A stretch of DNA of 45,396 bases from Mycolicibacterium moriokaense (GCF_003347205.1 NZ_QQBJ01000040.1:1-45396), one strand, 5' to 3'; shown: positions 6,782 to 14,506, numbered from the stretch's first letter. Notes: a model not told the origin generated them from the letters alone. Numbers and translations are program-made.

Positions 6782-7204
6782 ATGCCTTTCAAGCCGCACG
6801 AAATCGACTACCTGAACACCGCCGACCTCGGACGACTGGCCACCGTCCAGCGTGACGGCACGCCGCAAGCCAGCCCGGTCGGGTTCGCCTACAACAGCGA
6901 TCTGGGCACCATCGACATCTCCGGCTTCAACATGGCCAAGAGCCAGAAGTACAGGAACATCGCGGTCAATCCGAAGGTGGCGTTCGTCGTCGACGACATC
7001 GCCTCCAAGCGGCCGTGGCGGGTTCGCTGCCTCGAGATCAGGGGCACTGCCGCGCAGGCGAGCGTTCCACGCGAGGCGGGACCCGGTGCAGAAGCCGTCG
7101 ACACCGCCATCATCAGAATCACGCCGGCGCGCGTCATCAGCTTCGGCATCGACGACACCGACACGCCGCCGCATCAACTCACGCCCGACATCCGCGACTT
7201 CTGA
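6782..7204 (+). CDS. PPOX-class (split beta-barrel) F420- or flavin-dependent oxidoreductase
   Basis: The 140-residue protein has the pyridoxamine-phosphate-oxidase-like fold signature: LGRLATVQRDGTPQASPVGF near the N-terminus, then KYRNIAVNPKVAFVVDD and a strand ...RCLEIRGTA. These match the actinobacterial PPOX enzymes that use F420H2, of which mycobacteria have many, and it is close to the family defined on MSMEG_5819. It probably reduces or binds a small substrate in the cytoplasm. It starts directly at the predicted transcription start of the SoxR-like promoter. A link to redox-cycling compounds is therefore inferred. Its last 26 nt overlap the 3' end of helR on the other strand. Confidence 0.75.
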   Translation: MPFKPHEIDYLNTADLGRLATVQRDGTPQASPVGFAYNSDLGTIDISGFNMAKSQKYRNIAVNPKVAFVVDDIASKRPWRVRCLEIRGTAAQASVPREAGPGAEAVDTAIIRITPARVISFGIDDTDTPPHQLTPDIRDF

Positions 7205-9389
7205 CCGGAACCAGTGCGCTCAACGCGTCCGGCAGCGGGCCGACGTGTAGCACGCCCAGCCGTTGCGTCGCGCGGGTCAGCGCCACGTACAACTCGGCGG
7301 CGCCCCGCGGACCCTCGGCGACGATCCGCTCGGGTTCCACCACCAACACCGCGTCGAACTCCAGACCCTTGGTCTGCGACGGCGGCACCGTGCCCGCCAC
7401 GCCCGGCGGGCCGATGACAACGCTGGTCCCCTCGCGCCCGGCTTCGGAAGCGACGAACTCGTCGATGGCAGAGGGCAATTGGTCCCTCGACACCCGTCGC
7501 GACCACGGCTGGGCGCCCGTCGCGCGGACTGACTCCGGTGCCTGCACCTCTGGTGCGAACTGGGCGAGCAGCGCGGCGGCCACCGACATGATCTCGGCGG
7601 GCGTGCGGTAGTTCACCGACAACGACCGATACACCCAGCGTGCCGGCGCGTATGGGTCGAGCATCGTGTGCCACGATGCCGCTCCGGCAGCCGACCGGCG
7701 CTGCGCGAGGTCGCCGACGACGGTGAAGGACTTGCTCGGGCAGCGCCGCATCAGCACCCGCCAGTCCATCTCGGACAGCTCCTGCGCCTCGTCGACCACG
7801 ATGTGCCGATAGGTCCAATTCCGATCCGCCGCAGCGCGTTCGGCGAGTTCGCGGGTGTCGTGCTCGACGAAACGGTCGGCGAGATCCTCGGCGTAGAGCA
7901 GATCGGTCGCCAGCAGATGGTCCTCGTCGGACATCAGATCCTCGCGGCTGACCATCAGATCCAGCACACCCGCGGCGTATTCGGCCTCCGCCTTGTGCTG
8001 CTGATCGACGGAATCGTCTCGGGCCTTGTCGGGGCCCAGCAGGTCGACCAGTTCGTCGAGCAGTGCCACGTCGGAGACCGTCCACGCGGCGCCGTCGGCG
8101 CGGAACAACCCTGCGTCGGCGCCGGCGGCGCGCAACCGCTCCGGGGAGGTGTACAGCGTCGCCAACAGCGACTCCGGTGTCAGGATCGGCCACAGCTCGT
8201 CGAGCGCCGCGAGGAAGGCGGCGTTGTCCGCCAGTTCCCCGAGCAGGTCGCCGCGCAGGTCCTCCCACGCCTGGCGGTCCTCCCGGGTCAGCCAGCCGCG
8301 GCCGATGCGGCCGATCGCCCGTTCGGTCAGCACGTAGGTGACGATGTCGGCGAACACCGCGCGGGCCTCGTTGTGCGGGCGTCCGCTGGCCCTTGCCTCC
8401 TCGCGCGCCCACTGCGCGGTCTCCGCGTCGATGCGCACCGTGACGTCGGTGAGTTCGATCGGCATCGGATCGTCGGGCAGCCGTTGCCGGTCGGCGATCG
8501 CCGCGGCGAGCACGTCGAGCATCCGCAGCGAACCCTTGAACCGCGCCGCGTCCGGACCGTCCTCCGCGCTGACGCTGTGCCCGGGCACCAGGTCGCCGGT
8601 GGTCATGAACACCGCGTCCGTCTCGCCGAGCGACGGCAGCACCCGCCCGATGTGGTTCAGGAACGCCGAGTTCGGGCCGATGACCAGGACGCCGTGGTTC
8701 TCGATCCGTTTGCGCTGGGTGTACAGCAGATAGGCGACCCGGTGCAGCGCCACCACGGTCTTGCCGGTGCCGGGACCGCCTTCGATCACCAGCACACCCG
8801 GGTGATCCAGCCGGATGATCTCGTCCTGCTCGGCCTGAATGGTCGCCACGATGTCGCGCATCCCGTCGCCGCGGGGCGCATTCACGGCGGCGAGCAGGGC
8901 CGCGTCGCCGCGACCGCCGCGCTCGGCCGCGTCGGGTCGGCCCAGCACCTCGTCGGTGAAGTCGACGACCCGGCGGCCGCGGGTGTGAAACTGCCTGCGG
9001 CGACGCATGTTCTCCGGGCTGGCGCCGGTCGCGGTGTAGAAGGGGCGTGCCGCCGGCGCCCGCCAGTCGATCAGCAGCGGTTCGAAGTCGTCTGCCCTGT
9101 CGAAGATGCCGATGCGGCCGATGTAGCGACGTTCGTCCGACATCGAGTCCAACCGCCCGAAGCACAGCCCGTTGTCCGCGACGTCGAGCCGCCGCATCTC
9201 CTTGGCCAGCGCGCGCACTTCGGAGTCCCGCGCCACCAGCGTGCCGCCGTCCTTGGTGTCGATCGGGCTGCGCAACGCAGCCGCATAGCTGTCCCGCACG
9301 CGTGTGCGTTCACCGTCGAGGCGGGCATAGAGCTCGGCCACATACCGCTGCTCGCAACGCAGTTCGTCGTCGTGTTCTCGAGTTGTCAC
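7179..9389 (-). CDS. helR: HelR, RNA-polymerase-recycling SF1 ATPase giving rifamycin tolerance
   Basis: The 736-residue protein is a UvrD-like superfamily 1 ATPase of the HelD/HelR group. It starts with a coiled-coil arm (about 5-70) of the kind that enters the RNAP secondary channel. Walker A GGPGTGKT is at about 204-211. Later motifs are VDEAQELSEMDWR, GDLAQ, VNYRTP, TKGLEFDAV and YVALTRA. HelR removes stalled RNAP from DNA and displaces rifamycin from it. The ortholog group is supported by a rifamycin-associated element upstream (9463-9481), which lies in the promoter region of genes induced by these drugs. The GTG at 9389 (GGGAG just upstream) is chosen so the RAE stays outside the gene; the frame is open to 9476. 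Confidence 0.85.
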   Translation of the reverse strand: MTTREHDDELRCEQRYVAELYARLDGERTRVRDSYAAALRSPIDTKDGGTLVARDSEVRALAKEMRRLDVADNGLCFGRLDSMSDERRYIGRIGIFDRADDFEPLLIDWRAPAARPFYTATGASPENMRRRRQFHTRGRRVVDFTDEVLGRPDAAERGGRGDAALLAAVNAPRGDGMRDIVATIQAEQDEIIRLDHPGVLVIEGGPGTGKTVVALHRVAYLLYTQRKRIENHGVLVIGPNSAFLNHIGRVLPSLGETDAVFMTTGDLVPGHSVSAEDGPDAARFKGSLRMLDVLAAAIADRQRLPDDPMPIELTDVTVRIDAETAQWAREEARASGRPHNEARAVFADIVTYVLTERAIGRIGRGWLTREDRQAWEDLRGDLLGELADNAAFLAALDELWPILTPESLLATLYTSPERLRAAGADAGLFRADGAAWTVSDVALLDELVDLLGPDKARDDSVDQQHKAEAEYAAGVLDLMVSREDLMSDEDHLLATDLLYAEDLADRFVEHDTRELAERAAADRNWTYRHIVVDEAQELSEMDWRVLMRRCPSKSFTVVGDLAQRRSAAGAASWHTMLDPYAPARWVYRSLSVNYRTPAEIMSVAAALLAQFAPEVQAPESVRATGAQPWSRRVSRDQLPSAIDEFVASEAGREGTSVVIGPPGVAGTVPPSQTKGLEFDAVLVVEPERIVAEGPRGAAELYVALTRATQRLGVLHVGPLPDALSALVPVRSRGCRA

Positions 9390-9462
9390 AGGCTCCCAAT
9401 TTCGCGAGTTGCCGCCGCGGGCCAACGGCCGCAGGTCAAGCGACGATTGTGGCGCATCCCCC

Positions 9463-9481
9463 CAGCCTTGCCGCAAGCCCC
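9463..9481 (-). promoter_or_regulatory. Rifamycin-associated element (RAE) upstream of helR
   Basis: Read on the minus strand the 19 bp are GGGGCTTGCGGCAAGGCTG, matching the RAE consensus as I recall it at 17 of 19 positions. It contains a perfect 11-bp palindrome (CTTGCCGCAAG) that supplies TTGCGG on the minus strand and TTGCCG on the plus strand. RAEs mark rifampicin-inducible genes such as rifamycin phosphotransferase genes and helR. It lies 73 bp before the helR GTG. Confidence 0.8.
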
Positions 9482-9496
9482 CGGTTGCGCTATAGA
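9468..9496 (+). promoter_or_regulatory. Plus-strand promoter sharing the RAE
   Basis: TTGCCG (9468-9473), a 17-bp spacer, and TATAGA (9491-9496) form a good SigA-type promoter on the plus strand. Its -35 is the centre of the RAE. Transcription would start near 9503, right at the hairpin 9504-9527. Confidence 0.5.
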
Positions 9497-9503
9497 TTGA
9501 AGG

Positions 9504-9537
9504 TGGAAGGGATTTCGGGCCCTTCCATTTTCTCTTT
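9504..9537 (+). terminator. Hairpin plus T-rich tail (terminator or attenuator)
   Basis: TGGAAGGG (9504-9511) pairs with CCCTTCCA (9520-9527) over an 8-nt loop and is followed by TTTTCTCTTT. No plus-strand gene ends before it. It follows directly on the plus-strand promoter at 9468, so it could end a very short transcript or attenuate reading into the 9664 lipoprotein gene. Confidence 0.6.
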
Positions 9538-9663
9538 CAGCGGCCCTCTTTGCTCGCTCGTCGCTGTTCGCCCGCAGACATAGCGGACGCATAGCGAGCG
9601 GCCAGCCCCCGCCCATCAACCGTTCCTATCGTTACGGACACCTTCGATCCCAAGGGAGACACT

Positions 9664-10032
9664 GTGTTCCGCTCAGAAACGCGCACGGCGGTGCTCGCGG
9701 CCGTCGGCGCCGCGTTGATGTCGACGGCGGTGGCCTGCTCGTCGGATGCGTCGACGACCAACGACAGATTATCGGCAGGCCCGAACGATTCGTTCATGCA
9801 GTGCATGACCGATCACGGCGTGCCCGCCCCACCCGGGGGTGGCCCGGGCGGCCCGGGCGGTCCACCGCCGGACGGCGCAGGCCCACCGCCAGACGGTGCG
9901 CTTCCCCCGCCGCCGGGGCATGGCGGGCCGCCGGACATGGGCGCCGCTCCGCCCGGAGTGGACCAGCAAACCTGGGACAGCGCCAGGCAGGCGTGCGCGT
10001 CACTGGCGCCCGAACCGCCGCCGGGGGCGTAG
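9664..10032 (+). CDS. Small Pro/Gly-rich lipoprotein
   Basis: The 122-residue protein has a lipoprotein signal peptide ending in the lipobox AVAC (Cys near residue 25). A short spacer and the segment SFMQCMTDHGVPAP follow, then a long run rich in Pro, Gly and Asp (PPPDGAGPPPDG type repeats). It ends with a conserved-looking QQTWDSARQACASLAP. Cys in CMTDHG and QACASL may pair outside the membrane. AGGGAG precedes the GTG at 9664. Small lipoproteins with the CMTxHG...ACxxL pattern occur in actinobacteria, without assigned function. The Pro-rich stretch may act as a spacer through the wall. Confidence 0.65.
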   Translation: MFRSETRTAVLAAVGAALMSTAVACSSDASTTNDRLSAGPNDSFMQCMTDHGVPAPPGGGPGGPGGPPPDGAGPPPDGALPPPPGHGGPPDMGAAPPGVDQQTWDSARQACASLAPEPPPGA

Positions 10033-10063
10033 CTGGCTCACGGCGCGGGCGGCGCAGCCGCGC

Positions 10064-10069
10064 TAGTGT
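10064..10069 (+). promoter_or_regulatory. -10 element TAGTGT of a leaderless lipoprotein gene
   Basis: TAGTGT ends 6 nt before the GTG at 10076, so transcription should start at the start codon; no ribosome-binding site is visible. Confidence 0.45.
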
Positions 10070-10075
10070 CCGAAT

Positions 10076-11257
10076 GTGGGGTTCCAAGCTGTACGCGCAG
10101 GCGTCGGCGCGGTCGCGGTCCTGGTCGTGACCGCCGTCGCGGCCGCGTGTAGCGGGGATCCCGGCGCTGAGCAGGCATCGCCCAGCACGGCCGCCGCCGA
10201 GCAACCGCGCACGCGTCCGTACTGCGAGACGGCGGTGCCCGCGGCCTGGCAGCGGGCGATCGGCGGCGCCGCCGTCGACACCGGTGGCGTTTCCAACGTG
10301 CCGATGGCGGTCAACCGCCGCGGCGAGGTTGCCGTCTCCCGCGACAAGGCGGGCGCCCGCGACGTGCTGCTGATCGGCGTCGACAAGACCGTCACCGAGA
10401 TCTACCCGGTGCCGCAGCCCGACGAGAACACGGTCGGGTCGGTGGCGATGGACGACCGATGGGTGGTCGTCGGGGTGCAACGGGCACCGCGCGGCGCCAA
10501 CGGGGTGACCCCGCAACTGGTCCGCGTCGACGTGGTCGACCGGCAGGGTGGGCCGGCCCGTACGGTCGCCGAGGTCAGCGAGCAAGACCTGGAGCGCGGC
10601 GGCAAGACCGTCGACTCGTTCACGCTGTTCGGCGGGAAGGTGTACTGGATCACGCGCGACGGGTACGCCGACGACAACGGCACGATCCGGTCGTTCGACC
10701 TCAACACCGGCGCGGTGACGGACGTGGCTTCCGGCGCCATGCGCAACGTGCGGACCACCGCGGCGGGGTTGTCGTGGGAAGTGGCCTGGGATCAGAACGA
10801 GGGCAACAGGGTTCAGCTGAAGATCCCCGACGCGCTGCCGCCGCCCGTCGCGGGCGCCGTCGGCACCGGCCGGGACCAGTTCACGTTGGCCACCGACGGC
10901 ACGGCCTATGCCTGGTTCACCCAGAGCGCCAGCAGCGAGCCCGGGGTCGCCTACTGGTCGCCCGACGCAGGCCTGGTGAGCATCACCGGCAGGTTCCCGC
11001 CCGTGGGCAAGTACCTGCCGACGCCGCTGTTCGTGGTCGGCCCCTATGTGGTGATCGACCGCGGGCGCATCGACCAGAAGTTCGACACCTCGACGACCGT
11101 CATCGACACCCGCTCAGGGGCGCTCATCTACCTGGGCGAGCGGGTCGGTGGTGCCAACGGCGGAAGCATCGCGGTGGGCTTCGGGGGCGCCCGCAAGCAA
11201 CTCCCGACCGCCGCCGGGGCGGTGCGGATCGCCGGCCTGCCACCGCTGTCCTGCTGA
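10076..11257 (+). CDS. Lipoprotein with a beta-propeller-like domain
   Basis: The 393-residue protein carries a signal peptide with lipobox VAAAC (Cys about 25). The rest is a series of short repeats of strand-turn-strand type, for instance GSVAMDDRWVVVGVQ, FGGKVYWITRDGYADDNG, GTIRSFDLNTGAVTDV and DGTAYAWFTQ. This is the look of a propeller or quinoprotein-like fold, with 6-7 blades likely. It would be held on the outer face of the cytoplasmic membrane. No catalytic motif is visible. The GTG start fits the -10 element just upstream. The metallophosphoesterase gene begins 3 nt after its stop, so the two are probably cotranscribed. Confidence 0.65.
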   Translation: MGFQAVRAGVGAVAVLVVTAVAAACSGDPGAEQASPSTAAAEQPRTRPYCETAVPAAWQRAIGGAAVDTGGVSNVPMAVNRRGEVAVSRDKAGARDVLLIGVDKTVTEIYPVPQPDENTVGSVAMDDRWVVVGVQRAPRGANGVTPQLVRVDVVDRQGGPARTVAEVSEQDLERGGKTVDSFTLFGGKVYWITRDGYADDNGTIRSFDLNTGAVTDVASGAMRNVRTTAAGLSWEVAWDQNEGNRVQLKIPDALPPPVAGAVGTGRDQFTLATDGTAYAWFTQSASSEPGVAYWSPDAGLVSITGRFPPVGKYLPTPLFVVGPYVVIDRGRIDQKFDTSTTVIDTRSGALIYLGERVGGANGGSIAVGFGGARKQLPTAAGAVRIAGLPPLSC

Positions 11258-11260
11258 TCC

Positions 11261-12424
11261 ATGTTCATCGTCATCCTCGGCACGGTCCTCGCGCTGATGC
11301 ACCTCTACGTGTGGAAGCGGCTCATCCGAGACACCACCGGCGGCCGCGCTCGGTGGGCGCTCACCGTTGCGCTGCTGGCGCTGCTGGCGTTGCTGATCGC
11401 GGCGCTGGTGCTGCCGAGAGTGTTCGGGGTGGCGCAGACCCGCTGGCTGGCCTGGCCGGGATGCGTGTGGTTCGGCCTTGTCGTGTACCTGTTCCTCACC
11501 CTGCTCGCCGCCGAACCGGTCCGGCTCGCGTTGCGCGGGTGGGTGAAGCGCGCGCCCCCGCCCACCGCCGACGCCGACGACCAGGCGATGAACCGGCGGG
11601 TTTTTCTGGCAAGGGCGAGTGCGGTCACCGCGGGCGCCGCTTCGGTCGGTCTCGTCGGTGTCGGCATGGCCACCGCCCTCGGCCCACCCGATGTGTTGCG
11701 GGTACCCGTGCGTCTGCGCCGGCTCGCCCCGGAGTTCGCCGGCTTCCGCATCGCCGTGGTGTCCGACATCCACCTCGGCCCGCTTGTCGGCCGTGCGCAC
11801 ACCGAGCGGATCGTGCGCATGATCAACGAGACGGAGCCGGATCTGGTGGCGATGGTCGGTGACCTGGTGGACGGCACCGTCGAGGAGTTGGGCTCCGCCG
11901 CGGAACCATTGCAGGACTTGGTGTCTCGGGAAGGCGCCTTCTTCGTCACCGGCAACCATGAGTACTTCGTCGAAGACACCACGTCATGGCTGGACGAGTT
12001 GGCGCGCCTCGGGGTGGCGCCGCTGCGCAACCAGAACACCGTGATCCGGCGGGGCGCAGGCGCCTTCGATCTGGCGGGCGTCAACGACGTCGTCGGTGAG
12101 CAGAGGTCGGATCCGCCGGACTTCGACGCAGCCCTGGCCGGGGTGGACGCGTCGCGGCCGACGATTCTTCTTGCCCACCAACCGGTTCAGGTGGCCGACG
12201 CCGCGGCGCGCGGGGTGGACCTGCAGCTGTCCGGGCACACCCACGGCGGCCAGATGTGGCCGTTCGGTTACGTGGTGCGCGCCGTGCAACCGTCCCTCGC
12301 CGGGCTGTCCACCGTCGACGGCACCCAGCTGTATGTGACAAGGGGCGCCGGCTTCTGGGGGCCGCCGCTGCGGGTCGGCGCGCGGCCGGACATCTCTGTG
12401 CTCACCCTCGAAACAGAGCCGTAG
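11261..12424 (+). CDS. Membrane metallophosphoesterase (YkuE/YaeI type)
   Basis: The 387-residue protein has three N-terminal transmembrane helices (about 1-18, 32-53 and 63-84). A fourth hydrophobic segment follows, preceded by NRRVFLARASAV, which looks like an internal Tat signal. The C-terminal half is a calcineurin-like phosphoesterase with the metal-binding motifs SDIHLG, GDLVDG, GNHEY and SGHTHGGQ all present. Homologues act on lipid-linked or other phosphomonoesters at the cell surface. If the Tat-like helix is exported, the active site faces outside. The start ATG lies 3 nt after the lipoprotein stop without a clear ribosome site, suggesting coupling. Confidence 0.8.
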   Translation: MFIVILGTVLALMHLYVWKRLIRDTTGGRARWALTVALLALLALLIAALVLPRVFGVAQTRWLAWPGCVWFGLVVYLFLTLLAAEPVRLALRGWVKRAPPPTADADDQAMNRRVFLARASAVTAGAASVGLVGVGMATALGPPDVLRVPVRLRRLAPEFAGFRIAVVSDIHLGPLVGRAHTERIVRMINETEPDLVAMVGDLVDGTVEELGSAAEPLQDLVSREGAFFVTGNHEYFVEDTTSWLDELARLGVAPLRNQNTVIRRGAGAFDLAGVNDVVGEQRSDPPDFDAALAGVDASRPTILLAHQPVQVADAAARGVDLQLSGHTHGGQMWPFGYVVRAVQPSLAGLSTVDGTQLYVTRGAGFWGPPLRVGARPDISVLTLETEP

Positions 12425-12432
12425 TCGGCGGG

Positions 12433-12458
12433 GTTTCACTTGCGCGAGCGCCGGGTAA
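12433..12458 (+). promoter_or_regulatory. Candidate SigF promoter before the zinc-ribbon gene
   Basis: GTTT (12433-12436, preceded by GG), a 16-bp spacer and GGGTAA (12453-12458) match the mycobacterial SigF consensus at every defined base. The predicted start, about 12465, leaves a 60-nt leader with a ribosome-binding site before the ATG at 12525. Confidence 0.65.
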
Positions 12459-12524
12459 AAACTCGTCAACGCTGCAGAAGGTCGGCGTCAACCCAACACA
12501 TCATGCCTGGGAAGGCGGCGCGAC

Positions 12525-12623
12525 ATGCTCGACTTCATTTGCCCCACCTGCGGCCGTTTCGACCTCGAGACCGACCTGTGCACGGCGTGCCAGATCCCGG
12601 CAGTCGACGACCTGGTCGCCTGA
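12525..12623 (+). CDS. 32-residue zinc-ribbon microprotein
   Basis: The frame reads MLDFICPTCGRFDLETDLC, then TACQIPAVDDLVA. It holds two CxxC knuckles, Cys6/Cys9 and Cys19/Cys22, separated by nine residues, the spacing of a treble-clef or ribbon-type Zn site. GGAAGG precedes the ATG at a normal distance. The acidic ends (pI low) make DNA binding less likely than protein binding. It is too short for usual gene callers and has no partner gene; its stop lies 7 nt from the convergent polymerase gene. The SigF-type promoter at 12433 suggests it is made in stationary phase or stress. Function is unknown. Confidence 0.6.
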   Translation: MLDFICPTCGRFDLETDLCTACQIPAVDDLVA

Positions 12624-12630
12624 ACTCCCG

Positions 12631-13596
12631 CTACGTGCCCTGACGGCGCGCCCTGGCGCGGCGCTTCCCCTCGTGCATCGCGGCCACCCGCGCGACGGGT
12701 ATGGCGCGACCCTGCTCGATCAGGTCCGCGGGCAGTCGCTGCGGTGGAGGCATCGTGTCCGCCCACGGGTCGCGTCCGCCGAGCGCGTCGACCGCCGAGT
12801 GCACGGTGAAGGCGGCCGGTTCGGCGCCGTCGAGGTCCGCCCACGTCAGCGGGAACGACACCGGCGTACCGGGCCGAAGCCGCGGGCTGTAGGCGGCGGC
12901 GACGGTCGCTCCTCCCGCGCGGGTGGAGTCGACGAACACCTTGCCGTCACGGTCCTCGACGATGAACTCGGTGGTGGCCAGGCCCGGATCGATCGCCGCC
13001 GCCCTGGCCGCCAGCGCGCGGGTGGCGGCCGCCACGTCGTTCACCGGCGCCGAGTCGTCGATCGGGACGAACACGTGAATTCCCTTGGCGCCGCTGGTCT
13101 TCACCGCGCCCGCGAGACCGGCGTCCGTCAGCGCCTGGCGTACCAGATGTGCCACCGCGACCACCGCGCCGAAATCGTCGCCACCCGGCGGGTCCAGGTC
13201 GAGCACCATGTGCGTGGGCCGGTAGATGTCGTCGGCGTGTCCGAGGGTCGGGTGGTACTCGACCGCGCGCTGGTTGGCGAACCACAACAGCGTCCGACGG
13301 TCGTCGCACAGCGCATACTGCACCTCGCGCTTGGACGTCTCCGCCCAGATCGGGACCGTCCTGATCCAGTCCGGCGTGTACTTCGGCACGTTCTTCTGCA
13401 TGAACGGCTGCTGCCCGCGCAGCACCCGAAGCACCGTGAGCGGCCGGCCGGCGAGTCCGGGCAGCATGCGGTCGGCGATCGCGTCCAGGTAGTCGACGAG
13501 GTCGCGCTTGGTGGCGCGCGCGTCGGGACCCAGCGGCTGGTCGAGGTTGGTGAGGTTCACCCCGGCGCGCTGCTCGTCGGTACCCACAGTCGTCAC
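12631..13596 (-). CDS. LigD-like polymerase-domain protein (Prim-PolC type)
   Basis: The 321-residue protein is a stand-alone archaeo-eukaryotic primase-type domain. It has LTVLRVLRG, FMQKNVPKYTPDW, the metal-binding HMVLDLDPPGGD, TSGAKGIHVFVP and SFPLTWADL, all in family order. Such proteins (Rv3730c in M. tuberculosis) are separate from the three-domain LigD of end joining. They fill short gaps with ribonucleotides during base-excision-type repair. No ligase or nuclease domain is attached. The GTG at 13596 is chosen; an in-frame ATG at 13626 is possible but would overlap the divergent transporter gene. Confidence 0.85.
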   Translation of the reverse strand: MTTVGTDEQRAGVNLTNLDQPLGPDARATKRDLVDYLDAIADRMLPGLAGRPLTVLRVLRGQQPFMQKNVPKYTPDWIRTVPIWAETSKREVQYALCDDRRTLLWFANQRAVEYHPTLGHADDIYRPTHMVLDLDPPGGDDFGAVVAVAHLVRQALTDAGLAGAVKTSGAKGIHVFVPIDDSAPVNDVAAATRALAARAAAIDPGLATTEFIVEDRDGKVFVDSTRAGGATVAAAYSPRLRPGTPVSFPLTWADLDGAEPAAFTVHSAVDALGGRDPWADTMPPPQRLPADLIEQGRAIPVARVAAMHEGKRRARARRQGT

Positions 13597-13603
13597 CTTA
13601 TGG

Positions 13604-14506
13604 GTGGCGATAGGGTCGCGACTCATACGTTCACAATCGCTGCTGCCGGGATGGTCGATCCCGATCGTCTTCGTGGTCGGGGCGATCTCGCAGTACGTCG
13701 GCGCCGCCATCGGGGTCTTCCTCTTCGAGACCACCGAACCCGCGACGGTCGCATGGTTGCGCGCCGCCGCCGCCGCGGGCGCGCTGGTCATCTGGCGCCG
13801 GCCGTGGCGCCGTGGCTGGACCCGACGGCGGGCCGCCGTCGCGTTGATGTTCGGGCTCGTCACGATCGCCATGAACATCGCCATCTACGAAGCGATCTCG
13901 CGCATCCCGCTGGGCACCGCGGTGGCCATCGAGTTCCTCGGTCCGACGGCCGTGGCGGCGCTGGGCTCACGCCGCCGCCGCGACCTCGCCTCCGTCGCGC
14001 TCGCCTGCGCGGGCGTGGTGCTGCTGGCCGGCATCGAGTTCGACGCCAACCTGACCGGCGTGGCGTTCGCGCTGGTGTCGGCGGCGATGTGGGCCGGCTA
14101 CATCCTGCTCGGCAAGCGGGTGGCCGACACCGGCGGCGGCCTGGACGCGCTCGCGGTCGGGATGGCGATGGCCGCGCTGCTACTGGCCCCCGCGATCCTG
14201 CTCCCCCAGCGCAGCATCGACGCCTCGGTGTTCGGTGATCCCCGCACCTGGCTGCTCGGCCTGTGCATCGGCCTACTGTCCACGGCCATCCCGTACGTGC
14301 TGGACCAGTTGGTGTTCGTCCAGATCGGCAGCGCGAAGTTCGCGCTCCTGCTCGCACTTCTGCCGGTGACGGCGAGCCTGATCGGTGTGGTGGTGCTGCG
14401 GCAGATACCCACCGCCCTGGAGGTCGTCGGCATCGCTCTCGTCGTGATCGCGCTGGTGTTGTCCGCCCGCGAGGCACCCGATGCGCAGCCGGAGACGCCT
14501 CCGTAG
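13604..14506 (+). CDS. EamA/RhtA-type drug/metabolite transporter
   Basis: The 300-residue protein has ten hydrophobic helices in two EamA repeats. The first half holds VGAAIGVFLFETTEPATVAWLR-type sequence, the second MWAGYILLGKRVAD and PYVLDQLVFVQIG. This is the DMT superfamily layout of RhtA-like exporters of amino acids or related metabolites. The GTG at 13604 is chosen because homologues have only a short stretch before the first helix (IPIVFVVGAISQ). Only 7 bp separate this start from that of the divergent polymerase gene, so each promoter must lie within the other gene or the starts are slightly different. Substrate unknown. Confidence 0.8.
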   Translation: MAIGSRLIRSQSLLPGWSIPIVFVVGAISQYVGAAIGVFLFETTEPATVAWLRAAAAAGALVIWRRPWRRGWTRRRAAVALMFGLVTIAMNIAIYEAISRIPLGTAVAIEFLGPTAVAALGSRRRRDLASVALACAGVVLLAGIEFDANLTGVAFALVSAAMWAGYILLGKRVADTGGGLDALAVGMAMAALLLAPAILLPQRSIDASVFGDPRTWLLGLCIGLLSTAIPYVLDQLVFVQIGSAKFALLLALLPVTASLIGVVVLRQIPTALEVVGIALVVIALVLSAREAPDAQPETPP

